Origin: Sva-07 sp963747375
GTDB taxonomy: Bacteria; Actinomycetota; Acidimicrobiia; Acidimicrobiales; Ilumatobacteraceae
DNA length: 64,000 bases
Assembly: GCA_963747375.1 (NCBI GenBank)
Contig: CAVVFL010000022.1
Span: 496,001 to 560,000 of the forward strand
Direction: 5' to 3'
A program made the translations under genes and the position numbers. Positions 18,487 to 27,030 of the stretch are shown piece after piece. The notes beneath the pieces are model-generated. The model was not told the origin of the DNA, did no database searches, and was given only the letters and a program-made list of their open reading frames with translations. Positions within the stretch are counted from its first letter, which is position 1. Each line of letters opens with the position of its first letter.

Positions 18487-19766
18487 AGCAGTCGGGCCGG
18501 GATCGCCGCCAGGGCATCCCAGTAGCCCGGCCAACTCTTCGACACCACCGCCGGATCGACGATCTCGATGCCGTCGACGACGAGACCGAGGAGCCCGAAC
18601 GCCATGGCGAGCCGATGGTCGTGGTGGGTTCGGAGCCGGGCGCCGTGCAGGAGGTCGGTCGGCTCGATCAGCAGGCCGTCCGGCTCGACGGTGACCAGTG
18701 CCCCGGTCGCGCGGAGTTCGTCGGCGAGGTCGCCGAGACGGTCGCTCTCCTTGGCGCGAATGAACCCGACGCCGGTGATCCGCGTCGGCGTCACGGCCTG
18801 AGTCGCCACGACCGCCAGCGTGGGGACGAGGTCGGAGATGTCGGCCATGTCGACCTCCGCACCCCGCAACGGCGTGTCGCGGCGGCGCATGACGACGGTG
18901 TCGTGCGCACTCATCGTGACGAGGCAGCCCATCGACTCGAGGATCTCGACGAAGCGGACATCGCCCTGCACCGAGTCGCTCCCGAGCCCGCGGACGCTGA
19001 CCGCCCCGCCGACCATCGCCGCGGCGGCCAACGGGTAACTCGCCGAACTGGCATCGGGTTCGACCCGGAAATCGGTGGCGACGTACTCCCCCGGCCCGAC
19101 GATCACGTGACGGTCACGCAGCTCCACGTCGGGGTGACCGAACGCCGCCATCACCGACCGGGTCATCTCCAGATAGGGCCGCGACACGAGACCCGACGAC
19201 AACCACAGCTTGAGACCACCCGGTACGTACGGGGCGATCAGCATCATCGCGGTGATGTACTGGCTCGACACGTCGCCCGGCATCACCACGGCGTCGGCTC
19301 GTCGCAGCGGGCCCGCAACGGTGACGGGCAGGTGCCCGGCGGTCTCGCCCGGCACCACGCTCGCACCGAGTGCGGTGAGCGAGTCGTGGAGCGGCCCCAT
19401 CGGGCGTCCACGAAGTGGCGGAGCGCCGTCGATCGTGTACTCGCCGCTGCCGAGCGCCGCCAGCGCGGTGACGAAACGCGACGTGGTCCCGGCCAGGCCG
19501 GCGTCGAGCGTCATCGGGCCAGGGGCCAGCTCGCCACCGGTGCCGATGACATCGGCGATGCGTTCGTCGTCGTCCACCCGAATGCCCACGCCGCAGCCGA
19601 GTTGCTGGAGGCAGGTGATCATCGCCGCCGTGTCGTCGCCGGGTGCAACGCCGACGATCTCGCTGGTTCCCTCGGCGAGCGCGGCGCAGATCAGCGCCCG
19701 GTTGACGATGCTCTTCGACGGCGGCACTCGGACCTCGGCGATCACCGGGCCGTCCGCGCGTCGCAC
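18483..19766 (-). CDS. aroA: 3-phosphoshikimate 1-carboxyvinyltransferase (EPSP synthase)
   Basis: A 427-residue protein with the signature VPPSKSIVNRALICAAL near the N-terminus, LDAGLAGTTSRFVTALAAL in the first domain, GDVSSQYITAMMLIAP, and IRAKESDRLGDLADELRA plus HHDHRLAMAF at the C-terminus. It joins shikimate-3-phosphate and phosphoenolpyruvate in the shikimate pathway to aromatic amino acids. It follows tyrA by 45 bases and precedes the HAD gene, so aromatic synthesis genes and the start of the lipid-pentose genes may be co-transcribed. Several GTG codons near the N-terminus make the exact start uncertain. Confidence 0.95.
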   Translation of the reverse strand: MRRADGPVIAEVRVPPSKSIVNRALICAALAEGTSEIVGVAPGDDTAAMITCLQQLGCGVGIRVDDDERIADVIGTGGELAPGPMTLDAGLAGTTSRFVTALAALGSGEYTIDGAPPLRGRPMGPLHDSLTALGASVVPGETAGHLPVTVAGPLRRADAVVMPGDVSSQYITAMMLIAPYVPGGLKLWLSSGLVSRPYLEMTRSVMAAFGHPDVELRDRHVIVGPGEYVATDFRVEPDASSASYPLAAAAMVGGAVSVRGLGSDSVQGDVRFVEILESMGCLVTMSAHDTVVMRRRDTPLRGAEVDMADISDLVPTLAVVATQAVTPTRITGVGFIRAKESDRLGDLADELRATGALVTVEPDGLLIEPTDLLHGARLRTHHDHRLAMAFGLLGLVVDGIEIVDPAVVSKSWPGYWDALAAIPARLL

Positions 19767-19811
19767 CCGGTGGATGCCATCACCACGATGTCATCCGGGC
19801 ATGCGCTCCCG

Positions 19812-20877
19812 TCACGACAGCGGCTGGATGGCAGGTCGGAACCCGCGAGCGAGCAGGCCGCCGCGGAACAGTTCGACGAGCGCCCGGTCGACGAGTACGA
19901 CGGCGACGCCGCGGGTGCTCTCGGCGACGTGGACGACTTCGAAGCTGGCGATGTTGACACTGAGTTCGGCTGCCAGCGTGAACACCTCGGCCGCCGCGCC
20001 CGCCCGGTCGGGAATCGGGATGCGCACCTCGGCGAGTTCATCGGGATGCACGACCCGGGCCGGGAGGTTCACCCTGGCCTGGCGCGCCGCGGTCAGACGG
20101 GCGTAGAGCTGCTCGCGGTCGTCGGCGTCGATGATCTCACGCATCTCGGTGAGCCCGCCGATCAACTGGTCGAGCACCTCGACGATCGCAGGGCGATTCT
20201 CGGCACAGATGTCGAGCCAGATGCCGGGGCGGCCACTCGCCACCCTGGTCATGTCACGAAAGCCGCCGGCGGCGAGTCGCAGCAGGGCCGCGTGTTCCTC
20301 GGCGCGTTCGCTCGCCAGGCCCATCAGCGTCGCCGCGGTCAGGTGCGGGACGTGACTGACCACCGCCACGAGCTGATCATGACGCTCGGGCGACAGCGCA
20401 ACGACTTCCGCCCCGAGCGATCCGGTGATCGACGCAACCGTCGCGAACACGGTGTCGTCGCTGTCCGTTCCCGGGGTGAGCACCCACACGGCACCTTCGA
20501 ACAGGTCGTCCTGGGCGCCGTCGAGGCCGTCGAGTTCGGAGCCGGCCATCGGGTGCCCGCCGACGAAACGCGGGTCGTCGCAGGCCGAACAGATCGCAGC
20601 CTTGACACTGCCGACGTCGGTGACGGCGCCGTTCGTCTCGGCGAGCGCCCGCTTGACCTGATCGGCCGCAGCCAGCACGGGAACCGCGACGAACGTGATC
20701 TCGGCAGTCGGATCCAGGCCCAGTTCGTCGACGACACCGCGCTCGATCGCGGCCTGCGCGGTGGCCTCGGTCGACGTCGTCACCGCTCACGTGCCAGCCC
20801 AGGTTGCGAAGCCCGAGCGCGACCGACCCGCCGATCAGCCCGAGGCCGATGACATTCGCTCGCCGTGCATCACTCAC
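19812..20877 (-). CDS. tyrA: Prephenate dehydrogenase with ACT domain (one frameshift)
   Basis: About 354 residues after removing one base near 20782. The N-terminal part has the NAD motif VIGLGLIGGSVALGLR; then VPVLAAADQVKRAL, DVGSVKAAI, FVGGHPMAGSELDGLDGA (substrate region with the catalytic His) and VVSHVPHLTAATLM. An ACT-like domain lies at the C-terminus (IPIPDRAGAAAEVFTLAA), probably for tyrosine feedback. It oxidatively decarboxylates prephenate to 4-hydroxyphenylpyruvate. GTG 20877 overlaps the rluB stop by eight bases. The split lies in GACCGAGG, a context also found at a recN break. Confidence 0.9.
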
Positions 20878-21673
20878 GGGCTTCGAGCGTACTGGCGGAC
20901 GCATCGGCGACCGCCTCGGTCAGGGCCCGCCATTCGTCGGTGGTGAGATCGCGCCACTGCCCCGGACGCAACGTTCGGTCGACGATCGGGCCGATGCGGG
21001 TACGCACGAGACGATGGACCGGGTACCCAACGGCTTCGCTCATGCGGCGCACCTGACGGTTGCGGCCCTCGTGGATGACGAGTCGAAGGACACCGGGATC
21101 CGGCTGCGACACTCTGGCCGGCGACGTCATCCCGTCGTCGAGTTCCACGCCCTCGCGCAACGACCGCAAGGCACCGGCCGACACCGGTCCGCCTCGCACC
21201 TCCACGAGGTATTCCTTCTCGATGCCGTGCGAGGGATGGGCGATCCGGTTCGCCAACTGGCCGTCGTTGGTGAGCAGCAGCAGCCCCTCGGTGTCGACGT
21301 CGAGGCGACCCACCGAGAAGACGCGTGGGTCGCTCGGCACGAGATCGAGCACGGTCTGTCGCCCGTGGGTGTCGCGGGCCGTCGTGATCACGCCGACGGG
21401 CTTGTTGAGCAGGTAGTAGACCAGCCCGGGGCGCACGCCGATCGGCGCACCGTCGACCTCGACCCGATCGACGTCGGGATCGACGCGACGGCCGAGAACG
21501 GCGACGGTGCCGTTGACCGTCACCCGACCGGCGGCGATCAGGTCTTCGCACACTCGACGGCTGCCGTACCCGGTGGCTGCCAACACCTTCTGCAGGCGTT
21601 CGCCCTGCGGCAGCGCAGCACTGGCTGCGGCCATCTGCTCCCACAGTGGCGGCTCGGGCGGGTGGTCGGTCAC
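20870..21673 (-). CDS. rluB: 23S rRNA pseudouridine synthase, RluB/RsuA family
   Basis: A 267-residue protein with an N-terminal S4 RNA-binding domain (LQKVLAATGYGSRRVCEDLI, VTVNGTVAVLG) and a catalytic domain with the conserved VGRLDVDTEGLLLLTNDG, whose Asp attacks the uridine, and HEGRNRQVRRM. It converts a uridine of 23S rRNA to pseudouridine. The GTG start overlaps scpB by four bases, and scpA-scpB-rluB is a common Gram-positive and actinobacterial order. RluB rather than RsuA or RluE is inferred mainly from this context. Confidence 0.9.
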   Translation of the reverse strand: MTDHPPEPPLWEQMAAASAALPQGERLQKVLAATGYGSRRVCEDLIAAGRVTVNGTVAVLGRRVDPDVDRVEVDGAPIGVRPGLVYYLLNKPVGVITTARDTHGRQTVLDLVPSDPRVFSVGRLDVDTEGLLLLTNDGQLANRIAHPSHGIEKEYLVEVRGGPVSAGALRSLREGVELDDGMTSPARVSQPDPGVLRLVIHEGRNRQVRRMSEAVGYPVHRLVRTRIGPIVDRTLRPGQWRDLTTDEWRALTEAVADASASTLEARE

Positions 21674-22342
21674 GGTTCGGTGGTCTGATCGTGCGCCGCC
21701 GGCGTATTCGTCGACACCTCGATGACCGGCGTGATCCGCAGGCCGGTTTCGAGTGCTTCGATCACCTCGGCGCTCGGGATGAACTCGGCGATCGGCGGCA
21801 GGTCGTCGAGCGAGGCGAGGCCGAGTTTCTCGAGGAACGTGCCCGTGGTGCCGAACAGGACCGCTTGGCCGGGCCCGTCGTCGCGTCCGACCTCGTCGAT
21901 GTAGCCGCGGGCCTGCAGCGTGCGAATGACCCCATCGGGATCGACGCCACGAATCGAGGCGATCTGGCCGCGCGAGATCGGCTGCTTGTAGGCGACGATC
22001 GCCAGCGTCTCCAGCGCGGCGCCGGAGAGCCGGGCGCGCTGGTCGTGCAGCAGGAAGCGTTCGACGTACGGCGTCAGATCGCTCGCGGTCTGATAGCGCC
22101 ACCCGCCGGCGATGTGGATCAACTCGAACCCGTGAGCGGCCGCGACGTACGACTCGGCGAGTTCCTCACACCACTGTTCGACCATGACGGTCGGCTCTTC
22201 GAGCAGTTGTGCGAGCAGTTCGGCGGGAACGGGGTCGTGGGCGACCAGCACGATCGATTCGATCGCCCGCTTGTACTCGGCGACCCGATCGTCGACGGGT
22301 TCGCCCGCGAACCGGTCGTGCGTCGCCGAGTTCGTCCGACAT
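21670..22342 (-). CDS. scpB: Segregation and condensation protein B (frameshift near the start)
   Basis: The winged-helix ScpB core is clear: LLEEPTVMVEQWCEELAESY, GWRYQTASDLTPYVERFL, LSGAALETLAIVAYKQPISR, IRGVDPDGVIRTLQARGYI, FGTTGTFLEKLGLASLDDLP. It binds ScpA in the SMC-ScpAB condensin that organises and segregates the chromosome. The most natural start is ATG 22342, five bases from the scpA stop, but one extra base near 22320 separates MSDELGDA from the continuing frame AEYKRAIESIVLVAHDP. A GTG at 22251 would give a shorter protein lacking the first helix. About 223 residues if corrected. Confidence 0.9.
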
Positions 22343-22346
22343 GTTC

Positions 22347-23138
22347 TCAGCCCTCGTACGCGTCGATGAGGATCGACGCCGTGTCGAACTCGGCGTCCGC
22401 GGTCCAGATGACTTCGATGTCGCCGAAGCGTTCGGGCTGGTCGAGCTCGACTGCGCCCTGCTTGTACAGCTCGAGCACAGCGAGGAACCGGATGATGACC
22501 TCGATGCGATCGGCGAAGTCGGCGGTCAGACGTCGGAAGGTGATGCGTCCGGCGCGAGGAAGTTCGTCGATGAGTTCGGCCACCGCGTCGGCCACCGTCG
22601 TGGTGATCGGATTGACGTGGTAGAGGTCGACGACGGGCACGGGCTTGGGCGTCAGCGCCCGAATCGCTGCGTTGCGCAGGCTCGTGACGCTGGTGCCTTC
22701 GAGCATGTCGGGCACGACGTCGGCATGGCGTTCGTCGGGGCCGACCACGCGCGGGAACGACAGATCGGCATCGTCGGCGAGGCGGGAGAACACCTGGGCG
22801 ACGTCCTTGAACGTCTTGGCCTCGAGGAGTCGGGCGAGCAGCATGTCACGCTCCTCCCACAGCGCCAGCTCGTCGTCGAGATCGATGTCGGTCATGTTCG
22901 GCAGCAAGCGGCGGGCCTTGAGTTCGACGAGCGTCGCTGCGATGAGCAGGAAGCCCGTGGCAACGTCGAGGTCGAGGAACTGCATCTTCTCGATCTCGAC
23001 GAGATAGGCGTCGACGATGTGCGACAGGTTCACTTCGTAGATGTCGACCTGCTCGCGCAGGATCAGCTGCAGCAGCATGTCGAAGGGTCCCTCGTACACG
23101 GGGGTGGAGACGACGTGGGTGGAAGGGTCCAGGGCCAT
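22347..23138 (-). CDS. scpA: Segregation and condensation protein A
   Basis: A 263-residue kleisin. The N-terminal SMC-binding helix region is YEGPFDMLLQLILREQVDIY, followed by AATLVELKARRLLP, a polar acidic middle and the C-terminal winged helix FLAVLELYKQGAVELDQPERFGDIEV. It closes the SMC ring with ScpB. ATG 23138 was chosen because the protein then begins just before the conserved YEGPFD, and because TAGGTT (minus strand, 23147-23152) is eight bases upstream, suggesting leaderless transcription. It leads the scpA-scpB-rluB-tyrA-aroA run. Confidence 0.95.
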   Translation of the reverse strand: MALDPSTHVVSTPVYEGPFDMLLQLILREQVDIYEVNLSHIVDAYLVEIEKMQFLDLDVATGFLLIAATLVELKARRLLPNMTDIDLDDELALWEERDMLLARLLEAKTFKDVAQVFSRLADDADLSFPRVVGPDERHADVVPDMLEGTSVTSLRNAAIRALTPKPVPVVDLYHVNPITTTVADAVAELIDELPRAGRITFRRLTADFADRIEVIIRFLAVLELYKQGAVELDQPERFGDIEVIWTADAEFDTASILIDAYEG

Positions 23139-23146
23139 TGCCGCAC

Positions 23147-23183
23147 AACCTACCGGAGCGCCGGGGGCCCGACGGGGTATCGT
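23147..23183. promoter_or_regulatory. Divergent scpA/trpS promoters
   Basis: Within the 53-base gap, TAGGTT on the minus strand (23147-23152) and TATCGT on the plus strand (23178-23183) each end eight bases before their start codon (ATG 23138 and GTG 23192). The symmetry argues for two short -10 elements driving leaderless mRNAs. I see no Shine-Dalgarno sequence for either gene. Confidence 0.5.
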
Positions 23184-23191
23184 CGGCGCCC

Positions 23192-24223
23192 GTGACCGAC
23201 CCCGTGAGCAACTCGACGACACGTGTGCTGTCGTGCATGCAGCCGACCGGCGACGTGCATCTCGGCAACTACCTCGGTGCGCTCCGGAACTGGGTCGCCG
23301 GGCAGCACACCTGCGATGCATTCCACGGGATCGTCGACCTGCATGCGCTCACCGTCACCGAGGAGCCCGACGTGCTCGGCCGCCAGACCATGTCGCTCGC
23401 TGCGATGTTCTTCGCCATCGGGCTCGACCCCGATGCGGCCACGATCTTCGTCCAGAGCCACGTGCCCGAGCACTCCCAACTCGGCTGGATCATGGAATGC
23501 ACCGTGAGCTTCGGCGAGCTGTCACGGATGACCCAGTTCAAGGACAAGACGGCCAAACGCGAGCACCAGTTCATCTCGGCGGGCCTGTTCACGTACCCGG
23601 CGCTGCAGGCCGCCGACATCTTGCTGTACGACGCCGACGAGGTGCCCGTCGGCGACGACCAGCGTCAGCACGTCGAGATCACCCGTGATGTCGCGATCCG
23701 CTTCAATCACCGTTTCGGTGAGACCTTCGTGGTGCCCGAGGCGGTCACGCCTGCAGCCGGCGCCCGGGTCATGAGCCTGCAGAATCCGTCCTCGAAGATG
23801 TCGAAATCCGACGATTCCGACGCCGGATGCGTCTATCTCGTCGACGAGCCGACGGCCGTGATGAAGAAGTTCAAGCGCGCCGTCACCGACTCCGACACCG
23901 GTCCCGATGCCGTGCGCTACGACCGGGCCGCGAAGCCCGGCGTCGCCAACCTGCTGGAGATCAACGCTGCCGTCACCGGCCGCACACCGCAGGCGGTCGC
24001 CGAGGAGTACGAGCAGTACGGGGCGCTCAAGGTCGGCACCGGCGAGGCCGTGCTCGCCGTACTCGACCCGATCCGGGCCCGCTACCACGAACTGATGGAC
24101 GATCCCGGCGAACTCGCTCGCCTCCTGCGCGTGGGCGCCGACAAGGCCCGAGAGGTCGCCTCCGCCACGCTCGAGCGCGCCCACGCCAACATCGGCCTCC
24201 TCCCCGCGACACCGCCATCCTGA
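23192..24223 (+). CDS. trpS: Tryptophanyl-tRNA synthetase
   Basis: A 343-residue class I synthetase. It shows SCMQPTGDVHLGNYLGAL (the HIGH-like motif is HLGN), YPALQAADILLYDADEVPVGDDQRQHVEI for tryptophan binding, and the KMSKS loop in SSKMSKSDDSD. It charges tRNA-Trp. GTG 23192 gives a protein starting just before the conserved core; TATCGT lies eight bases upstream. The downstream MATE gene overlaps its stop codon. Confidence 0.96.
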   Translation: MTDPVSNSTTRVLSCMQPTGDVHLGNYLGALRNWVAGQHTCDAFHGIVDLHALTVTEEPDVLGRQTMSLAAMFFAIGLDPDAATIFVQSHVPEHSQLGWIMECTVSFGELSRMTQFKDKTAKREHQFISAGLFTYPALQAADILLYDADEVPVGDDQRQHVEITRDVAIRFNHRFGETFVVPEAVTPAAGARVMSLQNPSSKMSKSDDSDAGCVYLVDEPTAVMKKFKRAVTDSDTGPDAVRYDRAAKPGVANLLEINAAVTGRTPQAVAEEYEQYGALKVGTGEAVLAVLDPIRARYHELMDDPGELARLLRVGADKAREVASATLERAHANIGLLPATPPS

Positions 24224-25518
24224 TCCGCTCCGCCGCACCGATCGACCGGCGAATCCTCGCGCTGGCGCTGCCGGCACTCGGCACGCTCGCCGTCGAGCCC
24301 CTCTACCGTCTGGTCGACACCGCAATCGTCGGGCGCCTCGGCACCGATCGGCTGGCGGGACTCGCCGTTGCCATCGCGATACTCGCCCTGGTGGTGGCAG
24401 GATCGAACTTCCTCACCTACGGCACGACCGAACGGGTGGCGAGCCGAATCGGAGCCGGGCGCGACGCTGAGGCCGCCGAGGTCGGTGTCCAGGCCGTGTG
24501 GTTGTCGCTGATGGTCGCCGCCGTTGCGGTCCCGGTGCTGATGATCGGCGCTCGCCCACTGGCCGCATTGCTCGGAGCCGACGGCGAGGTCCTCGAGGTG
24601 GCTGTCGAGTACCTGCGAATCTCTGCCCTCGGCGTGCCGTTCGTGCTGCTCGCCCTCGCAGTTCAGGGCCTCCAACGAGGTGCGTCGGACTACCGGACAC
24701 CGTTGGTCATCCTCCTCGCCTCGAATATCGCCAACCTGCTGATCGAGTTGGTGCTCGTGTTCGGATTCGACATGGGGGTGGCCGGAGCTGCATGGTCGAC
24801 CGTGATCGCCCAGGCCGGGGCGGGAACCGCGTTCCTGATCGTCGTTCGCCACCGGCTGATGCAGGCCCGCAATCGCCGACCGAACCGCGCCGAGATGGCT
24901 CCACTGCTGACCGCCGGACGGCACTTGCTGCTGCGGGTGGGTTCGATGCTCGTGGTGTTCACCGGGGCCACGGCGGTGGCGGCACGCGTCGACGAGGCGA
25001 CGTTGGCCGCGCATCAGGTCGCGATGGCGATGTTCCTGTTCCTGGCACTCGTCCTCGACGCCCTCGCCATTCCGGCGCAGACGCTCGTGGCCGAGGACCT
25101 CGGGCAACGCGGCGGGGAAGCCTCCGAGATCGCCCGCCGAGTCGTTGTCCTGTCGCTCATGGCCGCAGCGGTCATCGCCGCGGTCCTCGCCCTCGTGTCA
25201 CCCGTGCTTCCGCTCGCATTCACGAGTGACGACGCCGTCACCGATCGCGCCACGGTTGCGCTGCTGTTCCTCGCCGTGCTCCTGCTCCCCGGCGCGGTGG
25301 CGTTCGCCGACGACGGTGTGCTGATCGGCGCCGGCGACTACCGATTCCTCGGACGCGCCGCGCTCGGATACCTCGTGGCCATCGTGCCGATCGGAGTCGC
25401 CGTGCTCGCCGTCCCGTCACTCGGCATCGCAGGGATCTGGATGGGGCTCACCGCGTGGATGTTCCTTCGCGCCGTGGTCAACACTCACCGGGTCCGAAGC
25501 CTCCTGCCGGGCGCGTGA
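24220..25518 (+). CDS. MATE-family efflux transporter
   Basis: A 432-residue protein with twelve predicted membrane helices in two related halves. It opens DRRILALALPALGTLAVEPLYRLVDTAIVGRLG, the DinF/NorM-type N-terminus, with VQGLQRGASDYRTPL at the end of the first half. MATE proteins export cationic compounds or lipid-linked substrates in exchange for protons or sodium. No ATG, GTG or TTG is in frame at the right place; CTG at 24220 overlaps the trpS stop by the same four-base pattern (CTGA) seen elsewhere as GTGA or ATGA, so a CTG start or a one-base error is likely. It converges on the RES toxin gene. Confidence 0.88.
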   Translation: MIRSAAPIDRRILALALPALGTLAVEPLYRLVDTAIVGRLGTDRLAGLAVAIAILALVVAGSNFLTYGTTERVASRIGAGRDAEAAEVGVQAVWLSLMVAAVAVPVLMIGARPLAALLGADGEVLEVAVEYLRISALGVPFVLLALAVQGLQRGASDYRTPLVILLASNIANLLIELVLVFGFDMGVAGAAWSTVIAQAGAGTAFLIVVRHRLMQARNRRPNRAEMAPLLTAGRHLLLRVGSMLVVFTGATAVAARVDEATLAAHQVAMAMFLFLALVLDALAIPAQTLVAEDLGQRGGEASEIARRVVVLSLMAAAVIAAVLALVSPVLPLAFTSDDAVTDRATVALLFLAVLLLPGAVAFADDGVLIGAGDYRFLGRAALGYLVAIVPIGVAVLAVPSLGIAGIWMGLTAWMFLRAVVNTHRVRSLLPGA

Positions 25519-25530
25519 CAGCGCTCGGGT

Positions 25531-26073
25531 TCACGCGAGGCTGGTTGCGTGACGCCACTGGCCGTACGGCTTCGGCGCCGACCAGACTGCTGTTGCGTGC
25601 GAGCGAGCCGCGGGGAACCATGCGAGTTCGTGCCCGACCCCGGAGGCCGAACGACACCACACGCCGCGCAGGTTGGCGTCGTGCGCCAGTACTCCGATGG
25701 CCTGTGTCACCTCGTGACCGAACGGCTCCCCGCTGACGTCGACGGGATACGTCTCCGGGAGACTCACCGACTCGACACCGGCCGCGCTGATCACATCGGC
25801 GACGCGCTGGCGACTCGGCAACGTCGCGGCTGCGAGCCGGATCGGCGCGTCGTCGTCGAGGTCGTCGGGCTCGATGCCGCGGCCGGCGAAGAGATGCCTG
25901 ACCTGCGCATGAACGGTGGCGAGGTCCTCGTTCAGGTACAGCGTCGGCCATGACTCGGGTGGATTCCAGCGCCCACCTCGACGCTGCGCGAAGGTCGGGT
26001 CGAACGGGTCGGCGTAGTGCGGGCGGGTGATGCGCAACCAGACATGGCGGTCGGGCACCTGCGTGGCGATCAC
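25531..26073 (-). CDS. RES-domain toxin (predicted NAD+-degrading)
   Basis: A 180-residue protein with the RES pattern: an early Arg (WLRITRP), GGRWNPPESWPTLYLN, and a late CRSASGVGHELAWFP carrying the Ser. RES toxins such as mycobacterial MbcT destroy NAD+, in that case by phosphorolysis. In the middle motif, where the family usually has Glu two helix turns after the Tyr, I read HAQVRH, so the residue may be Gln here or shifted. GTG 26073 overlaps the stop of the upstream antitoxin by four bases, the usual antitoxin-toxin coupling. The pair occupies a small island between trpS-MATE and the xerD group. Confidence 0.83.
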   Translation of the reverse strand: MIATQVPDRHVWLRITRPHYADPFDPTFAQRRGGRWNPPESWPTLYLNEDLATVHAQVRHLFAGRGIEPDDLDDDAPIRLAAATLPSRQRVADVISAAGVESVSLPETYPVDVSGEPFGHEVTQAIGVLAHDANLRGVWCRSASGVGHELAWFPAARSHATAVWSAPKPYGQWRHATSLA

Positions 26074-26495
26074 GGTGCAATGCGGGTGAGATCGAACGTG
26101 TCGTACAACTCGTCACGCAGCAACTCGAACTCCCCGGCCAGAGCGACCTCGAGCCGAGTACGGCCACCGAGTACTTCGACCGGGCGACGTACGACCGCCG
26201 GTATCCGTTCCCGCTTGACCCATTGGTCGAGCAGATCCGTCGCCTGCCCGAGCAGTGCGACCTGATCGCGCCGACTCGCCGGCGCGCCGTCGGCCAGCCA
26301 CTTCGACGCTGCCTGCCTGCTGATGGCGAACATCTCGGCGAGTTGCGTCGCCGAGATGTCCCACAGTCGCACCGTGCGCTGCAGCGGACTCGCGTTCAAC
26401 TGGTGGTCCAGGCGGTCGACGATCCGCCTGAGCATGTCCGCGTCGCCACCCGTTCTCACTACCACGTCCTCTGCCACGGCATCCACGATCGACAT
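26070..26495 (-). CDS. Xre/MbcA/ParS-like antitoxin
   Basis: A 141-residue protein with a helix-turn-helix (ISATQLAEMFAISRQAASKWLADG, about residues 46-69) and a C-terminal region (LAGEFELLRDELYDTFD) in the place of the toxin-binding domain of antitoxins paired with RES toxins. It should neutralise the downstream RES protein and repress their shared promoter. ATG 26495 is six bases from TACGGT (minus strand, 26502-26507), which predicts a leaderless mRNA. Three tandem 17-bp repeats lie just upstream and are the probable operator. Confidence 0.8.
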   Translation of the reverse strand: MSIVDAVAEDVVVRTGGDADMLRRIVDRLDHQLNASPLQRTVRLWDISATQLAEMFAISRQAASKWLADGAPASRRDQVALLGQATDLLDQWVKRERIPAVVRRPVEVLGGRTRLEVALAGEFELLRDELYDTFDLTRIAP

Positions 26496-26507
26496 GCATC
26501 CACCGTA

Positions 26508-26558
26508 CCGCAACCACATGTCAACCGCAACCATTTGTCAACCGCAACCCTTTGTCAA
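26508..26558. repeat. Three tandem 17-bp repeats (likely antitoxin operator)
   Basis: Three head-to-tail 17-bp units (26508-26524, 26525-26541, 26542-26558) read on the plus strand CCGCAACC, then three variable bases (ACA, ATT or CTT), then TGTCAA, apart from one further base difference. On the minus strand each unit starts TTGACA, a perfect -35 hexamer, and they end next to the -10 TACGGT of the antitoxin gene. Such phased direct repeats suit cooperative binding by an HTH antitoxin. Confidence 0.75.
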
Positions 26559-26571
26559 TCGTTATGGGGGC

Positions 26572-27030
26572 TCAGGCGTGATCCGATGCGTCGAGCGCAT
26601 CGAACGCCGGCCCGCACTGGGCGATCAGTTCGACGGTGGCGGGATCGGAGCCGGCCTGCTGGGCCATCGCCGCACCGATCGCCTCGTGGTCGTGATACGC
26701 GCGGAACGACCGGGTCCGCGGTCCGACGAGCGTCGCGACGACGCGCCCGAACGTTCCCAGCCCGCATTCGATCTTGCCCACGTCGTGCAGGATCGCGCCG
26801 GCGATCTCCGCCCGAGTGGCATCAGGCCGATACTCGACGAACCGATGAGCGACCGCCGCGCTGTGTCGTCGATCCTGATTCGACAGCTGCACCCACAACG
26901 CCCGCTCGCCGGTCAGCAGATGATCATCGACCCACACCTCGTCGTCGACCGTCGGCGGGGTCGGAGGCAACGACGTGACGAATCGGGCGGCCAGGTGCCA
27001 GAGCTTGGTGACCGGGTGAGCGCTGCTCAT
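26572..27030 (-). CDS. HD-domain protein, predicted metal-dependent phosphohydrolase
   Basis: A 152-residue protein with RRHSAAVAHRFVEYRPDATRAEIAGAILHDVGKIECGLG, in which HDVGK and the preceding His form the HD metal site, and a later AYHDHEAIGAAMAQQAG. Small HD proteins act on nucleotides or cyclic dinucleotides, or other phosphoesters; the substrate is not evident. ATG 27030 overlaps the xerD-like stop (ATGA), so it is the last gene of the pyrG-NUDIX-xerD run. The toxin-antitoxin operator begins a few bases after its stop. Confidence 0.8.
   Translation of the reverse strand: MSSAHPVTKLWHLAARFVTSLPPTPPTVDDEVWVDDHLLTGERALWVQLSNQDRRHSAAVAHRFVEYRPDATRAEIAGAILHDVGKIECGLGTFGRVVATLVGPRTRSFRAYHDHEAIGAAMAQQAGSDPATVELIAQCGPAFDALDASDHA

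Noticed and set aside
26508..26558. Replication iterons or a CRISPR remnant
   Set aside because: Only three contiguous units without spacers and no replication gene nearby; position at a toxin-antitoxin promoter fits an operator.
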